This document shows, piece by piece, positions 22,726-31,393 of a stretch of 64,000 bases of DNA; position 1 is the stretch's first letter, and each line of letters opens with the position of its first letter. Position numbers and translations under genes: made by a program. The stretch lies in contig NZ_JABBGA010000009.1 in assembly GCF_012927165.1 (NCBI RefSeq), positions 1 through 64,000 of the forward strand. The letters run 5' to 3'. The DNA is from Zoogloea dura (GTDB lineage Bacteria > Pseudomonadota > Gammaproteobacteria > Burkholderiales > Rhodocyclaceae). The notes beneath the pieces are model-generated. The model was given only the letters and a program-made list of their open reading frames with translations. It did no database searches and was not told the origin of the DNA.

Positions 22726-23511
22726 CTATAGATCAGTCTTTTCGGGTGCAGCAACCGCCCTGCTCCGCCGCCCCTTGAGCCAACCCCAGGCCCCCAGCAC
22801 ATAGCCGGACACCGCATAGCACAGGAACAGCCCGAACAGGACGCCCGGCGGGTAGCTGGAAACCAGCAGGAAGCCCAGCACGAAGGCGATGATGACGATG
22901 AAGGGCACGCTCTTGCGCAGGTTGATCTCCTTGCCGCTGTAGAAGAGCACATTGCTCACCATCGACACACCCGCAAAGATGGTCAGGGCGCAGCCGTACC
23001 AACGCACATCCGGGCCGGCAATGCCGTTGTCGATCACCACCCACACCAGACCAGCCACCAGCGCAGCCGCCGCCGGGCTCGGCAGCCCCTGGAAGTAGCG
23101 CTTGTCGATCACGTCGATATTGGTATTGAAGCGGGCCAGGCGCAGGGCCGCACCAGCACAGTAGATGAACGCAGCCATCCAGCCGAGCTTGCCCATCCCC
23201 TTGAGGGCCCATTCATACATGATGAGCGCCGGCGCGGCACCGAAGGACACCATGTCCGACAGAGAGTCGTATTCGGCCCCGAACGCGCTCTGGGTACGGG
23301 TCAGGCGTGCAACCCGACCATCGAGCCCGTCCAGCACCATTGCAATGAAGATCGCCACGGCGGCCTGCTCGAACAAGCCGTTCATGGCCTGGACGATCGC
23401 ATAGAAGCCTGCAAAGAGCGCTGCTGTCGTAAAGAGATTCGGGAGAATGTAGATCCCCCTGCGGCGCCGTTCCGGGTTGAGCAGGGGTTTACGGGAATGC
23501 TGATCGGCCAT
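22726..23511 (-). CDS. pssA: CDP-diacylglycerol-serine O-phosphatidyltransferase
   Basis: A 261-residue integral membrane enzyme that makes phosphatidylserine, the precursor of phosphatidylethanolamine. The CDP-alcohol phosphotransferase motif is visible as DGLDGRVAR followed by GAEYDSLSD. Several TM helices and a charged, basic N-terminus (NPERRRRGIYILPN) match the PssA subclass II type. Transcribed toward leuA. Confidence 0.95.
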   Translation of the reverse strand: MADQHSRKPLLNPERRRRGIYILPNLFTTAALFAGFYAIVQAMNGLFEQAAVAIFIAMVLDGLDGRVARLTRTQSAFGAEYDSLSDMVSFGAAPALIMYEWALKGMGKLGWMAAFIYCAGAALRLARFNTNIDVIDKRYFQGLPSPAAAALVAGLVWVVIDNGIAGPDVRWYGCALTIFAGVSMVSNVLFYSGKEINLRKSVPFIVIIAFVLGFLLVSSYPPGVLFGLFLCYAVSGYVLGAWGWLKGRRSRAVAAPEKTDL

Positions 23512-23636
23512 GGAGGGGACGATGGATGAAATCGGTCTGGATTGTACCGCAGGACACCGGAGCAGACCCGAAATCGCGGCAAGGTCAGCCAGATAATCTG
23601 AGTCCGCGCCTCCGCGCCGTTTAACGGGCGCACAGT

Positions 23637-23659
23637 AAAAAGGGCGCTCAACGCGCCCT
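23637..23659 (-). terminator. Intrinsic terminator downstream of the ferredoxin gene
   Basis: Stem 23641-23647 with 23653-23659 is followed on the minus strand by a T5 run (A run at 23637-23641). It ends the fdxA transcript before pssA. Confidence 0.8.
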
Positions 23660-23682
23660 CCACTGCTCCGGTCCGGTCGCGC

Positions 23683-24006
23683 TCAGCGCTCGAGGAACTT
23701 GAGCTTGTCCTTCACACCACGCCAGTCATCCGCATCCGCCGGCGGCTCCTTGCGCTCCACAATGGGAACCCACTTGGCCGAGAGCTCGGCATTCAGGGCG
23801 ATGAAGCCCTGCTGATCGGCCGGGACATCGTCCTCGGCAAAAATCGCCTCCGCCGGGCACTCGGCGACGCACAGCGTGCAGTCGATACACTCCTCCGGGT
23901 CGATCACCAGGAAGTTGGGACCCTCACGGAAGCAATCCACCGGGCACACGTCAACGCAATCGGTGTACTTGCAGCGGATGCAGTTTTCGGTAACAACATA
24001 GGTCAT
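23683..24006 (-). CDS. fdxA: Seven-iron ferredoxin (3Fe-4S and 4Fe-4S)
   Basis: A 107-residue electron carrier. Cysteines fit the Azotobacter FdI pattern: Cys9, Cys17 and Cys50 for the 3Fe-4S cluster, and Cys21, Cys40, Cys43 and Cys46 for the 4Fe-4S cluster, with extra Cys12 and Cys25. The C-terminal tail ([13 protein letters not shown]-like) matches FdxA. The ATG at 24006 is chosen since the family begins MTYVVTENC; longer frames add unrelated residues. It is divergent from trxA and has its own terminator. Confidence 0.94.
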   Translation of the reverse strand: MTYVVTENCIRCKYTDCVDVCPVDCFREGPNFLVIDPEECIDCTLCVAECPAEAIFAEDDVPADQQGFIALNAELSAKWVPIVERKEPPADADDWRGVKDKLKFLER

Positions 24007-24340
24007 GGGGCAAACTCCTGTTCTATCTAGTAAGCCCGCAGCAGCCCCGGTCAGACGGGCGACCAACTGCGCAGGCAAGATGTCCACAAGCCGGAAATAT
24101 ACCCGATCCGGTAGGCTACAACCTACCCGACTACCGCATCCGGTGCGGCCAGACCCAGCATGGGCTGCACTTTCGGCACCACGAAACCCGGCCTGCGGCG
24201 AGAAAATCGCTTTTCTTGCCAGACAATATTCGCTAGGATCGGACATCTCTTACCCTGTCGATCGGATCGTGGGCTGCAACGCCCCGCGCCAGCCAGGCGC
24301 CCCATCCAACGACCCCAGCCCCCCCTGAATGCGAGGAATC

Positions 24341-24667
24341 ATGAGCGAACATATCCATTACGTCACCGATGCAAACTTCGAAAGCGAGGTTCTGCAGTCC
24401 GCCAGCCCCGTGCTGGTCGATTACTGGGCAGAATGGTGTGGTCCCTGCAAGATGATCGCCCCCATCCTCGACGAGGTCGCCAAGGAATACGGCGGCAAGC
24501 TCAAGGTTGCCAAGCTGAACATCGATGAAAATCAGGAAACCCCGGCCAAGTACGGCATCCGTGGTATCCCCACCCTGATGCTGTTCAAGGGCGGCAACAT
24601 CGAAGCGACCAAGGTCGGCGCCCTGTCGAAGTCCCAGCTCGCGGCCTTCATTGACAGCCATCTGTAA
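24341..24667 (+). CDS. trxA: Thioredoxin 1
   Basis: A 108-residue cytoplasmic thiol-disulfide reductase. The active site WCGPC is at residues 32-36, and the cis-proline region [11 protein letters not shown] is present. The ATG at 24341 has GAGGA upstream; an in-frame start four codons earlier is less likely. It lies upstream of rho, an arrangement kept in many proteobacteria. Confidence 0.97.
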   Translation: MSEHIHYVTDANFESEVLQSASPVLVDYWAEWCGPCKMIAPILDEVAKEYGGKLKVAKLNIDENQETPAKYGIRGIPTLMLFKGGNIEATKVGALSKSQLAAFIDSHL

Positions 24668-24693
24668 TAGGGATACCCTCCCGGTCAAGTTTT

Positions 24694-24737
24694 AGCGGCG
24701 CCCTCCGGGCAAGCCATCCGGCAACCCCGGCGCCGCT
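24694..24737. repeat. Inverted repeat in the trxA-rho interval
   Basis: AGCGGCGCC (24694-24702) and GGCGCCGCT (24729-24737) are perfect 9-bp complements across a 26-base loop. No T tract follows, so it is not a standard terminator. It may be part of the rho leader structure or a trxA 3' end. Confidence 0.55.
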
Positions 24738-24770
24738 CAGCAGTCAGAGCAGACATCTCGACGCGCTCCG

Positions 24771-24816
24771 CTGTTTCCCCACCTTTATTTTCCCCCTCCC
24801 CCCACCGCTGCCTGCC
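24771..24816 (+). promoter_or_regulatory. C-rich, G-poor leader just before rho (possible rut site)
   Basis: The last 45 bases before the rho ATG are strongly pyrimidine-rich with long C runs and very few Gs. Rho binds such unstructured C-rich RNA and rho genes are known to be autoregulated by attenuation in their leaders. No clear Shine-Dalgarno sequence is present. A regulatory role here is inference. Confidence 0.5.
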
Positions 24817-26076
24817 ATGCAACTCTCGGAGCTCAAGTCCCTCCACGTCGGCCAATTGCTTGAAATGGCCATTGCCAACGACATCGAAGGCGCCAACCGC
24901 CTGCGCAAGCAGGAACTGGTCTTCGCGCTGCTGAAGAACCGGGCCAAGAAAGGCGAGCCGATCTACGGCGATGGCGTGATGGAGGTACTGCCGGACGGCT
25001 TCGGCTTCCTGCGTTCGCCCGATACGTCCTATCTTGCCGGCACCGACGACATCTATGTCTCTCCCAGCCAGATCCGACGCTTCAACCTGCACACCGGCGA
25101 TACGGTGGAAGGCGAGATCAGGACCCCCAAGGATGGTGAGCGCTACTTTGCCCTGGTCAAGGTGGACAAGGTCAACTTCGAACCCCCCGAGGCCTCGAAG
25201 CACAAGATCCTCTTTGAGAATCTGACCCCCCTCCACCCCAATCAATGCCTCAAGCTTGAGCGGGACATCCGGGGCGAAGAGAACATCACCTCCCGCGTGA
25301 TCGACATGATCGCGCCGATCGGCAAGGGGCAGCGCGGCCTGCTGGTGGCACCTCCGAAGAGCGGCAAGACGGTCATGCTGCAGCACATCGCCCACTCCAT
25401 CACGTCCAACCATCCGGACGTCGTGGTCATCGTGCTGCTGATCGACGAGCGCCCCGAAGAAGTAACCGAAATGCAGCGTTCGGTGAAGGGCGAGGTTGTC
25501 GCCTCCACCTTCGACGAACCCGCCATCCGTCACGTCCAGGTGGCCGAGATGGTCATCGAAAAGGCCAAGCGCCTGGTGGAGCACAAGAAGGATGTGGTCA
25601 TCCTGCTGGACTCCCTGACCCGTCTGGCCCGTGCCTACAACACAGTCGTGCCCGCATCCGGCAAGGTGCTCACCGGCGGTGTGGACGCCAACGCCCTGCA
25701 GAAGCCCAAACGCTTCTTCGGCGCAGCCCGCAACATCGAGGAAGGTGGCTCCCTGACCATCATCGCCTCTGCGCTGATCGATACCGGCAGCCGCATGGAC
25801 GACGTGATCTACGAGGAGTTCAAGGGCACCGGCAACATGGAAATCCATCTGGATCGCCGCATGGCCGAGAAGCGCGTGTATCCGGCAATCAACGTGAACC
25901 GCTCGGGCACCCGCCGCGAAGAACTGTTGCTCAAGTCGGACATCCTGCAAAAGGTCTGGGTGCTGCGCAAGTTGCTGTATGGCATGGACGACATCGATGC
26001 AATGGAGTTCCTGCTCGACAAGATCAAGGCGACGAAGAACAACGGTGAATTCTTCGACGCCATGCGCAGGGGCTAA
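24817..26076 (+). CDS. rho: Transcription termination factor Rho
   Basis: A 419-residue hexameric RNA helicase that ends untranslated transcripts. The N-terminal RNA-binding domain includes GFGFLRSP and [18 protein letters not shown]. The Walker A motif is [10 protein letters not shown], and Walker B is [16 protein letters not shown]. The C-terminal [20 protein letters not shown]-type region is intact. Full family length. It precedes the tRNA-Leu gene. Confidence 0.98.
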   Translation: MQLSELKSLHVGQLLEMAIANDIEGANRLRKQELVFALLKNRAKKGEPIYGDGVMEVLPDGFGFLRSPDTSYLAGTDDIYVSPSQIRRFNLHTGDTVEGEIRTPKDGERYFALVKVDKVNFEPPEASKHKILFENLTPLHPNQCLKLERDIRGEENITSRVIDMIAPIGKGQRGLLVAPPKSGKTVMLQHIAHSITSNHPDVVVIVLLIDERPEEVTEMQRSVKGEVVASTFDEPAIRHVQVAEMVIEKAKRLVEHKKDVVILLDSLTRLARAYNTVVPASGKVLTGGVDANALQKPKRFFGAARNIEEGGSLTIIASALIDTGSRMDDVIYEEFKGTGNMEIHLDRRMAEKRVYPAINVNRSGTRREELLLKSDILQKVWVLRKLLYGMDDIDAMEFLLDKIKATKNNGEFFDAMRRG

Positions 26077-26197
26077 GCCTTTGCCAGGAGGGATTGCTGG
26101 TGGATTGCCAGCCTCCCCTTCACTTGCTTTGCAGTTCAAACATTTTCGACCGCCGTCTGGTCATTGACTCGGCCGGCAGTTACAATGCGCGCCGCTT

Positions 26198-26281
26198 GCG
26201 GACGTGGCGAAATTGGTAGACGCACCAGATTTAGGTTCTGGCGCCTTTGGCGTGAGAGTTCGAGTCTCTCCGTCCGCACCA
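26198..26281 (+). tRNA. tRNA-Leu (UAG anticodon)
   Basis: The 84-base class II tRNA has acceptor arms GCGGACG / CGTCCGC and a genome-encoded CCA. The anticodon stem CCAGA/TCTGG encloses loop TTTAGGT, giving anticodon UAG. The long variable arm and GTTCGAGTC T-loop fit tRNA-Leu. A TACAAT hexamer at 26181-26186 could be its -10 element; no good -35 sits at standard distance. Its 3' end is 44 bp from the IS-derived element. Confidence 0.96.
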
Positions 26282-26383
26282 AGACGCGCATTTGATCATC
26301 ACCTGAGCTGAGATTGCTTCGTATTGAACACAAAGGGCGCCTTTCCAGACTGTGTAAAAACCTTCTGCTGGCCCGGTTGAATA

Positions 26384-26420
26384 AAAACGCCTCGCGAAGT
26401 TTGCGAGGCGTTTTGTTTTT
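26384..26420. terminator. Terminator-like hairpin inside the IS-derived element
   Basis: A 12-bp perfect stem (26384-26395 with 26403-26414) is flanked by A and T runs. It may terminate transcription from tRNA-Leu and from pilY1 on the opposite strand. Confidence 0.75.
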
Positions 26421-26447
26421 TGGTGGTGTTATGGCGCGCTACTGCCG

Positions 26448-26758
26448 TCAGGCCTGAGCGAGTTTGCCCATCAAGGCAGGAATTCCGAGAACATTGCTCA
26501 CTCGCTTGAAGTTATGGGCGAGCACCGCCACGGCCATCTCGCCACCCACGCTGCGCAAGCCCCGGACAAGGAGCCGTCCGTTGCCGAAGATGCGCTCCTT
26601 CAAATTCCCAAAGAGGTGTTCGACGCTGGCCCGGCGCCGTTTCATCATCTCCGGATGGGCCAGATGACCCGGACCAGGCGATCCTCCGGGGTCAGTTCAT
26701 CCAGTGAAACAGGGAACAGCGCTCCCTGCGATCTCTCTTCGCCCTGTACAAAGCCCAT
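26448..26758 (-). pseudogene. IS1182-family transposase remnant (N- and C-termini only)
   Basis: Reading the minus strand from ATG at 26758, the N-terminus (MGFVQGEERSQ ... LDELTPEDRLVRVI) is the usual IS1182 beginning. After about 32 residues the sequence jumps near 26660-26670 to the family C-terminus in another frame (HPEMMKRRRASVEHLFG ... VLAHNFKRV), ending at 26448. The catalytic DDE core is deleted, so this is not functional. Confidence 0.8.
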
Positions 26759-26883
26759 GAGCAACAATGCCCGCCATCTTTCGACGGCGGGCATCGTCTC
26801 AACTGGCTTGCCCGACAGACGGATTTTTTCACTGTCAGTTGCACGCCCTTTGTGTTCTCGGAGCGGAATTACCGTAGCGGCAC

Positions 26884-29800
26884 TTACTGGCCGATGATCC
26901 GCCAGTTGAGCACACGCGGGTCGGTCAATCCACCGATCTGGCTACCGAGAATGGAAGCACCGACGGTCGGATCCGCCGACGACCCCAGCAGACGGATAGT
27001 ATTGCCGATCCGCACCAGTCTTGCTCCTACCACACCGGTCGGAGAACTCACCATTTCCACCGGTACGCGAACCCCGTTTTGAATCCGTCCGAAAGCCGTC
27101 TTGGCCGACTCGTAGTGCACTGCATAGGCAGTACTTTGACCTGCAGGATTGCACTTATCCTGATTCATCAAGGTACCGATCCAGGCAATGATCCCTTCAT
27201 TGGCCTGCGGATGGGTAGTGATCTGCTCCCGGTAGTTGCCACTGACACCGGAGAGATCATAGTACCAGCCCATGGGCTCATCGGAATTCCGGATCATGCC
27301 ACTAATCAGGCTCGTCACCGCCGTCATCTTGTTCCGTTCGAATGGGAACGAAACACCACTGGGTAATGGATTACCGGCCCCGCTCTCGGTTGAATAGGGG
27401 CTACTCACGGTACCATCACGCAGCGCATAAAAGGTCTGCTGTTGCGTGTTATCCCGATCATCGGTGTGCAGCAAGCGCCCTGTACCCACAAATACATAAC
27501 GGGCCAGGCTTGGCGCAATCTCCGGCAAGATCACAGTAGTGATCGGTTGAGGAACCCCCTCCCCATCGGTCAACCTGGCAATGGGGAGGGTGGGAGCGGG
27601 CACGCTCACCGTCGGGCTGGTGAAATCCATGCGCCAGACATTGCCCAGCAGATCCCCGACATACAGGCTCTCCAGGGTCATGTCGGCATAGTCGGGCACA
27701 TACCCGTTCGGATGCTCCAATCCGGCTGGACTCGTCGCCGAGCCCTGAGTGGTGTACACCCTGTGCAACAGGGTGCCATCCCTGGGATCCAGCACAAAGA
27801 TCACACCCTTACCCTTCTTGCTGGCGTCCGAACCGAGATTGTTGTTATAGCCGCCAGCGACGATGACCACCCAACCCCACTTGGCCGTCTTGACGATCAT
27901 CGGCCTACCAAACGTGAACCCGAGATCCTCGTGGGTGAACTCCCACAGCACCTTGCCCGCTACCGCAGACTCGGATGTCCAGGCCGACGGATCCGTCACA
28001 TCAATCGCCACATAGCTGCGCCCCCCTTTACCCAGGCCCGTGACCAACAGGCTTCGCCAATCCGGCGTCGCCGATGCACTTGGCGTGACACCAGCGCGGG
28101 CAAAGTCTACATCGCGAACCATACCCGTCGCATTGACGTAGTAACGATGCTGATAGGCATTGTCGGCCAATGCCCTAAGACCACTTTCAACCGGCCGGCC
28201 ATCGGGCCCTTGATAAACGGCGTTCGGCACCAGCGCAAACAGTTCCTGCCCTCCAGTGCTCGCCCCGTTTACCTGGGCATCGAAGGCATGCAGCATGCCG
28301 TCGTTGGCTCCCACGAACACTACCGGCTTGCGGGAGGCCTTGGCCGTCTTGAAGGCCGCATAGCCGGGATTATAGGCGTCGGAGTACACTCCGCTTGGTG
28401 GCCCCATGTAGATGGCCCCTGAATCAACAATGTCTCCCAGCGCGGAAGCACGGTAGCGGTAGGCCTTCCGCACCGTCAAGGTGGATTCATTGGTTGCATC
28501 ACCGCGCAGATAATTGAGCACATTGGTCTGCTCGGTCGAAGTCCCCCCCAGAGTGGTCTTCTGGGCAGTCGACAAACTGGCCACCCTGAACGGAACGCCA
28601 ACCAGCTTGCCGCTGGAGTTGGGTGCAAGGGTCACGATCCTGCGTCCGGAATCCCATCCGCTCCCTGCGACCATCGCATCGAGCTTGGCCGCCGCACTCC
28701 AAACCAGGTTGGATGAGATCTTGCCGGTATCCGCATCAATTGCAGTGATCTTGAGACCTTTCAGGTCGCCCGCCCAATACTGGGAGTCATAGGACGCCTG
28801 GAAAATGGCATCACTGGCAAAGCTCTCCGAGATCACCGATCCGGTCAGACCCACACCTGCCGCCGAACCGATCAGGGAATTGATCTGGCTGAAGGCCGAA
28901 TTGAGGCCCGCCACCATCCGATCCGGATCGGATGCAGGGAAGTAAGCATCCGGGATGGCAGTACCCTTGTAAGTCTGCCCCAGTGCGTTCCACTCCCCAT
29001 TGTCGGGCACCCCGTTGTTGTTCAGATCATTGAATGCCCCATACTTGGCGGCCTTCTGATACTGGTTATTTGCGTCCATCTCCGAATACTCGAGCGCATC
29101 CACCCAGAAGGTCTTGACCCTCATGTTCGAAAAATCGCTGCGCAAAGCCTTGGTATTGGCGGCGTAAGCCAGACCCGCAATATAGTCATAGGGCAAGCTG
29201 TAACCACTGATCTTCTTGGCCCAGGCATTGGCAGTCTCACCCGCAAACCTCTCGGCCGACACGGCCGGGTTCATTGCCGTGGAACTTCCGGACAGGTGAC
29301 TGTCGCATCCAGACCCACTGCACGTGTTGGTGTCGCCGACACCGATGATGAACTGCTTCTGGCAAGTACCTCCCAGGTTGGCCGCGAACATCGGGTCCAC
29401 CCAACTGGAGATCATCGGGAAATCGTCCTTGATGGCGGCCCGTTGGGTAGCCGACAAGCCGGAAGGCGGCGTCGTGTAGGCCGGTACGTTGCCGATCCCC
29501 TGGGGTCCCAGCAGGTATCGGAGTGCCACCGCGTACATCTCGCTGACGTTATCGTAGCGCTTGTAGTTCTTCGCCTTGTAACCAAAAAGATTGAGATAAT
29601 TGATGGCCCCCGTGCGGCTCACATCCGCATCCCCTCCCTTGTCAGCAGGAAAGGGGTCCTGAGGGAAGGCACCTGTTTCGGTAATCTCCTTCTTGGTATC
29701 GCGGATCTGCGCCTTCACGACCGCGCCTTCCCAGGTCTGCAGCTTGTTGTCGTCCCCGTAGGTGGTGTTGTTGAGGTTCTGATAACCCGTCGCACCAAAA

Positions 29801-30723
29801 CGCATACGGTTGATGTTCTTCTGGATCAGCCCTACCGGCTTGTACACCCACTTCGTCTTGTCCTCGCTGGTGTACTTCTGGCAATAGTATTGGTCGGGAT
29901 ACTCATGCTTGGTGGTATCAGTACCGTCACAGACCTTCACCCGCACCTGGTAGCTCACCGCTGTAGTGGATGCCGTATTGTTGGTGCTGTAGCTGAAATC
30001 GACGTTGATCCCCCGGCCATATACCCGGGCGACCAGATTTTTCGTTCCACTGGCCGCAAGCCCGGTGTACTTGGTGATGTTTGCGGCGACAATCGACTTG
30101 TCGGGGAAATTCGACAAGCCCCCCTGACTCCCGTCGGCCGACCACCATGCTTTCTTCAAGATGGTCGTGCCCGTAGCAGAGCCCGAAAAATCAAGGGGCA
30201 GATCCTCATCGCGAGTACCGCCTGTCATCGCCCAGCGAAAGAGGTCGATCACATGCATGGTGGCCCAGTTCATGTAACTCCCGGACCATTCCCCAGTGCA
30301 TGTGTAATTGGTGCCTGTCGAATTGCCCGAGGGATAAAAATAGCCGCTTGTCGAGTTGCCTGAATACAGATAACACTTCCCCGGATCAAAATAGCCCAGA
30401 TAGCGGCGCGTCGGCTCGAAATAGGGATCGGAGGAGGAACTGGCCGGCAAGGCCGTCACGCCATAGCCACCGGTACTGAAGTTCGCATGGCTGTGTGCTG
30501 TCGGAAACTCTACCGAGAGGGCCATCATCACGTTGGCGGGCACACCTTCCTGACTGGAAGGAATGGGCGAGTCTGCCAGCGGGGTATCAAGCGCCCAGGC
30601 CGTGGGCAGCATCGCCTGCCACAGGGCAATTGCAGTCAGAGCGCGGGCCATGCGCGTCCTCACCTGCCCGGATGGACCACCACTGGACAATGGAATGAAT
30701 GCGTTCATGATTGATAATCCCAT
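26884..30723 (-). CDS. pilY1: PilY1/PilC-type type IV pilus tip adhesin
   Basis: A 1279-residue secreted protein with an N-terminal signal peptide (AIALWQAMLPTAWA). The N-terminal half is a Neisseria/beta-type PilC module (YFDPGKCYLY, GSYMNWATMHVIDLFRWAMTGG). A calcium-loop-like motif DLNNNGVPDNGE is near 560. The C-terminal half is the PilY1 beta-propeller (VFVGANDGMLHAFD, YVAIDVTDP, WVVIVAGGYNN). PilY1 sits at the pilus tip, counteracts PilT retraction and binds surfaces. The start at 30723 or the ATG five codons later cannot be decided. It is the last gene of the pilE-fimT-pilV-pilW-pilX-pilY1 operon. Confidence 0.93.
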   Translation of the reverse strand: MGLSIMNAFIPLSSGGPSGQVRTRMARALTAIALWQAMLPTAWALDTPLADSPIPSSQEGVPANVMMALSVEFPTAHSHANFSTGGYGVTALPASSSSDPYFEPTRRYLGYFDPGKCYLYSGNSTSGYFYPSGNSTGTNYTCTGEWSGSYMNWATMHVIDLFRWAMTGGTRDEDLPLDFSGSATGTTILKKAWWSADGSQGGLSNFPDKSIVAANITKYTGLAASGTKNLVARVYGRGINVDFSYSTNNTASTTAVSYQVRVKVCDGTDTTKHEYPDQYYCQKYTSEDKTKWVYKPVGLIQKNINRMRFGATGYQNLNNTTYGDDNKLQTWEGAVVKAQIRDTKKEITETGAFPQDPFPADKGGDADVSRTGAINYLNLFGYKAKNYKRYDNVSEMYAVALRYLLGPQGIGNVPAYTTPPSGLSATQRAAIKDDFPMISSWVDPMFAANLGGTCQKQFIIGVGDTNTCSGSGCDSHLSGSSTAMNPAVSAERFAGETANAWAKKISGYSLPYDYIAGLAYAANTKALRSDFSNMRVKTFWVDALEYSEMDANNQYQKAAKYGAFNDLNNNGVPDNGEWNALGQTYKGTAIPDAYFPASDPDRMVAGLNSAFSQINSLIGSAAGVGLTGSVISESFASDAIFQASYDSQYWAGDLKGLKITAIDADTGKISSNLVWSAAAKLDAMVAGSGWDSGRRIVTLAPNSSGKLVGVPFRVASLSTAQKTTLGGTSTEQTNVLNYLRGDATNESTLTVRKAYRYRASALGDIVDSGAIYMGPPSGVYSDAYNPGYAAFKTAKASRKPVVFVGANDGMLHAFDAQVNGASTGGQELFALVPNAVYQGPDGRPVESGLRALADNAYQHRYYVNATGMVRDVDFARAGVTPSASATPDWRSLLVTGLGKGGRSYVAIDVTDPSAWTSESAVAGKVLWEFTHEDLGFTFGRPMIVKTAKWGWVVIVAGGYNNNLGSDASKKGKGVIFVLDPRDGTLLHRVYTTQGSATSPAGLEHPNGYVPDYADMTLESLYVGDLLGNVWRMDFTSPTVSVPAPTLPIARLTDGEGVPQPITTVILPEIAPSLARYVFVGTGRLLHTDDRDNTQQQTFYALRDGTVSSPYSTESGAGNPLPSGVSFPFERNKMTAVTSLISGMIRNSDEPMGWYYDLSGVSGNYREQITTHPQANEGIIAWIGTLMNQDKCNPAGQSTAYAVHYESAKTAFGRIQNGVRVPVEMVSSPTGVVGARLVRIGNTIRLLGSSADPTVGASILGSQIGGLTDPRVLNWRIIGQ

Positions 30724-30736
30724 AGCGATGGCAGGC

Positions 30737-31393
30737 TCACTCCTGCCGGAAGGTCACGTTCCATTGGGCATAAGTCTGGGTATTGCGGGCCCCATCGGTC
30801 CGCACGGTCACCCGGTAGACGGGGGTTGCAACCGACCCCGCCTTCTCGGAGAACTGCTCCCCCCCTTTTGGGGAATAGGCCGAGAGAACGCAGTTGGCCT
30901 TGGAGGAAGGCCCGTAGGCATTGCACATGCGTTCGATCAGGAAGCGAACCTGATTACCATTGGCCACTACCGTTCCAGCGGTAAACTTTCCGTCGAACGC
31001 CGCCGTATCCTTGAGAATGACGGGAATGCCACTCGCGTCGGACTCAAGCAGACGCGGGTAAAAATTCAGGGTCTTCCAGGTACTCACTGCCGTGCAGGCC
31101 GTGCCGGTACCGGCAGGTGGAGGGCAACCCGCCACCGAATCCTGAGTGCCGACAAACGTTGCCAGCTTCATCTTTTCGAACGCTTTGTTGAGCCCCGCGG
31201 CCGAACTGTTCAGGGAGTCGCGCTTGAAACCGATATTGCCCGACAACAAAGCAGACGTATCGATGGAGCGCATCAGTGAAACCGAGCCCAGCATCATCAC
31301 CACGAGTACGACCAGCACCACGGCCAGAACCGTTCCCTGCTGTCGTTGAATGTAAAGAGATCGCATGCTCGAACCCATCCGCTTCCGATTCAT
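30737..31393 (-). CDS. pilX: Minor pilin PilX-like protein
   Basis: A 218-residue protein with a short basic N-terminus and a long hydrophobic segment (GTVLAVVLVVLVVMMLGSVSLM) typical of PilX-type minor pilins. The ATG at 31393 overlaps the pilW stop by one base (TGATG), which implies coupled translation; in-frame ATGs at 31378 and 31366 are alternatives. Cysteines in the C-terminal part (CPPP, CTAV, CNAY, CVLS) may form disulfides. It is followed 13 bp later by pilY1, the usual partner in pilus priming. Confidence 0.88.
   Translation of the reverse strand: MNRKRMGSSMRSLYIQRQQGTVLAVVLVVLVVMMLGSVSLMRSIDTSALLSGNIGFKRDSLNSSAAGLNKAFEKMKLATFVGTQDSVAGCPPPAGTGTACTAVSTWKTLNFYPRLLESDASGIPVILKDTAAFDGKFTAGTVVANGNQVRFLIERMCNAYGPSSKANCVLSAYSPKGGEQFSEKAGSVATPVYRVTVRTDGARNTQTYAQWNVTFRQE

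Larger units (their letters stand above)
26326..26857. mobile_element. Internally deleted IS1182-type element with inverted ends
   Basis: A 532-bp segment is bounded by a perfect 14-bp inverted repeat (26326-26339 and 26844-26857) that continues imperfectly inward for about 20 bp. Inside are the first about 32 and last about 70 residues' worth of an IS1182-family transposase on the minus strand, with the middle gone. It could only move if a full transposase acts in trans. It fills almost all of the 602-bp gap between tRNA-Leu and pilY1. A terminator-like hairpin also lies inside it. Confidence 0.75.

Noticed and set aside
24694-24737. Intrinsic terminator after trxA
   Set aside because: The stem is GC-rich but the loop is long (26 bases) and no T run follows.
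26161-26186. TTGACT with TACAAT as a tRNA-Leu promoter
   Set aside because: The two hexamers are only 11 bp apart, far from the normal 16-18 bp, so the pair is not a standard promoter.
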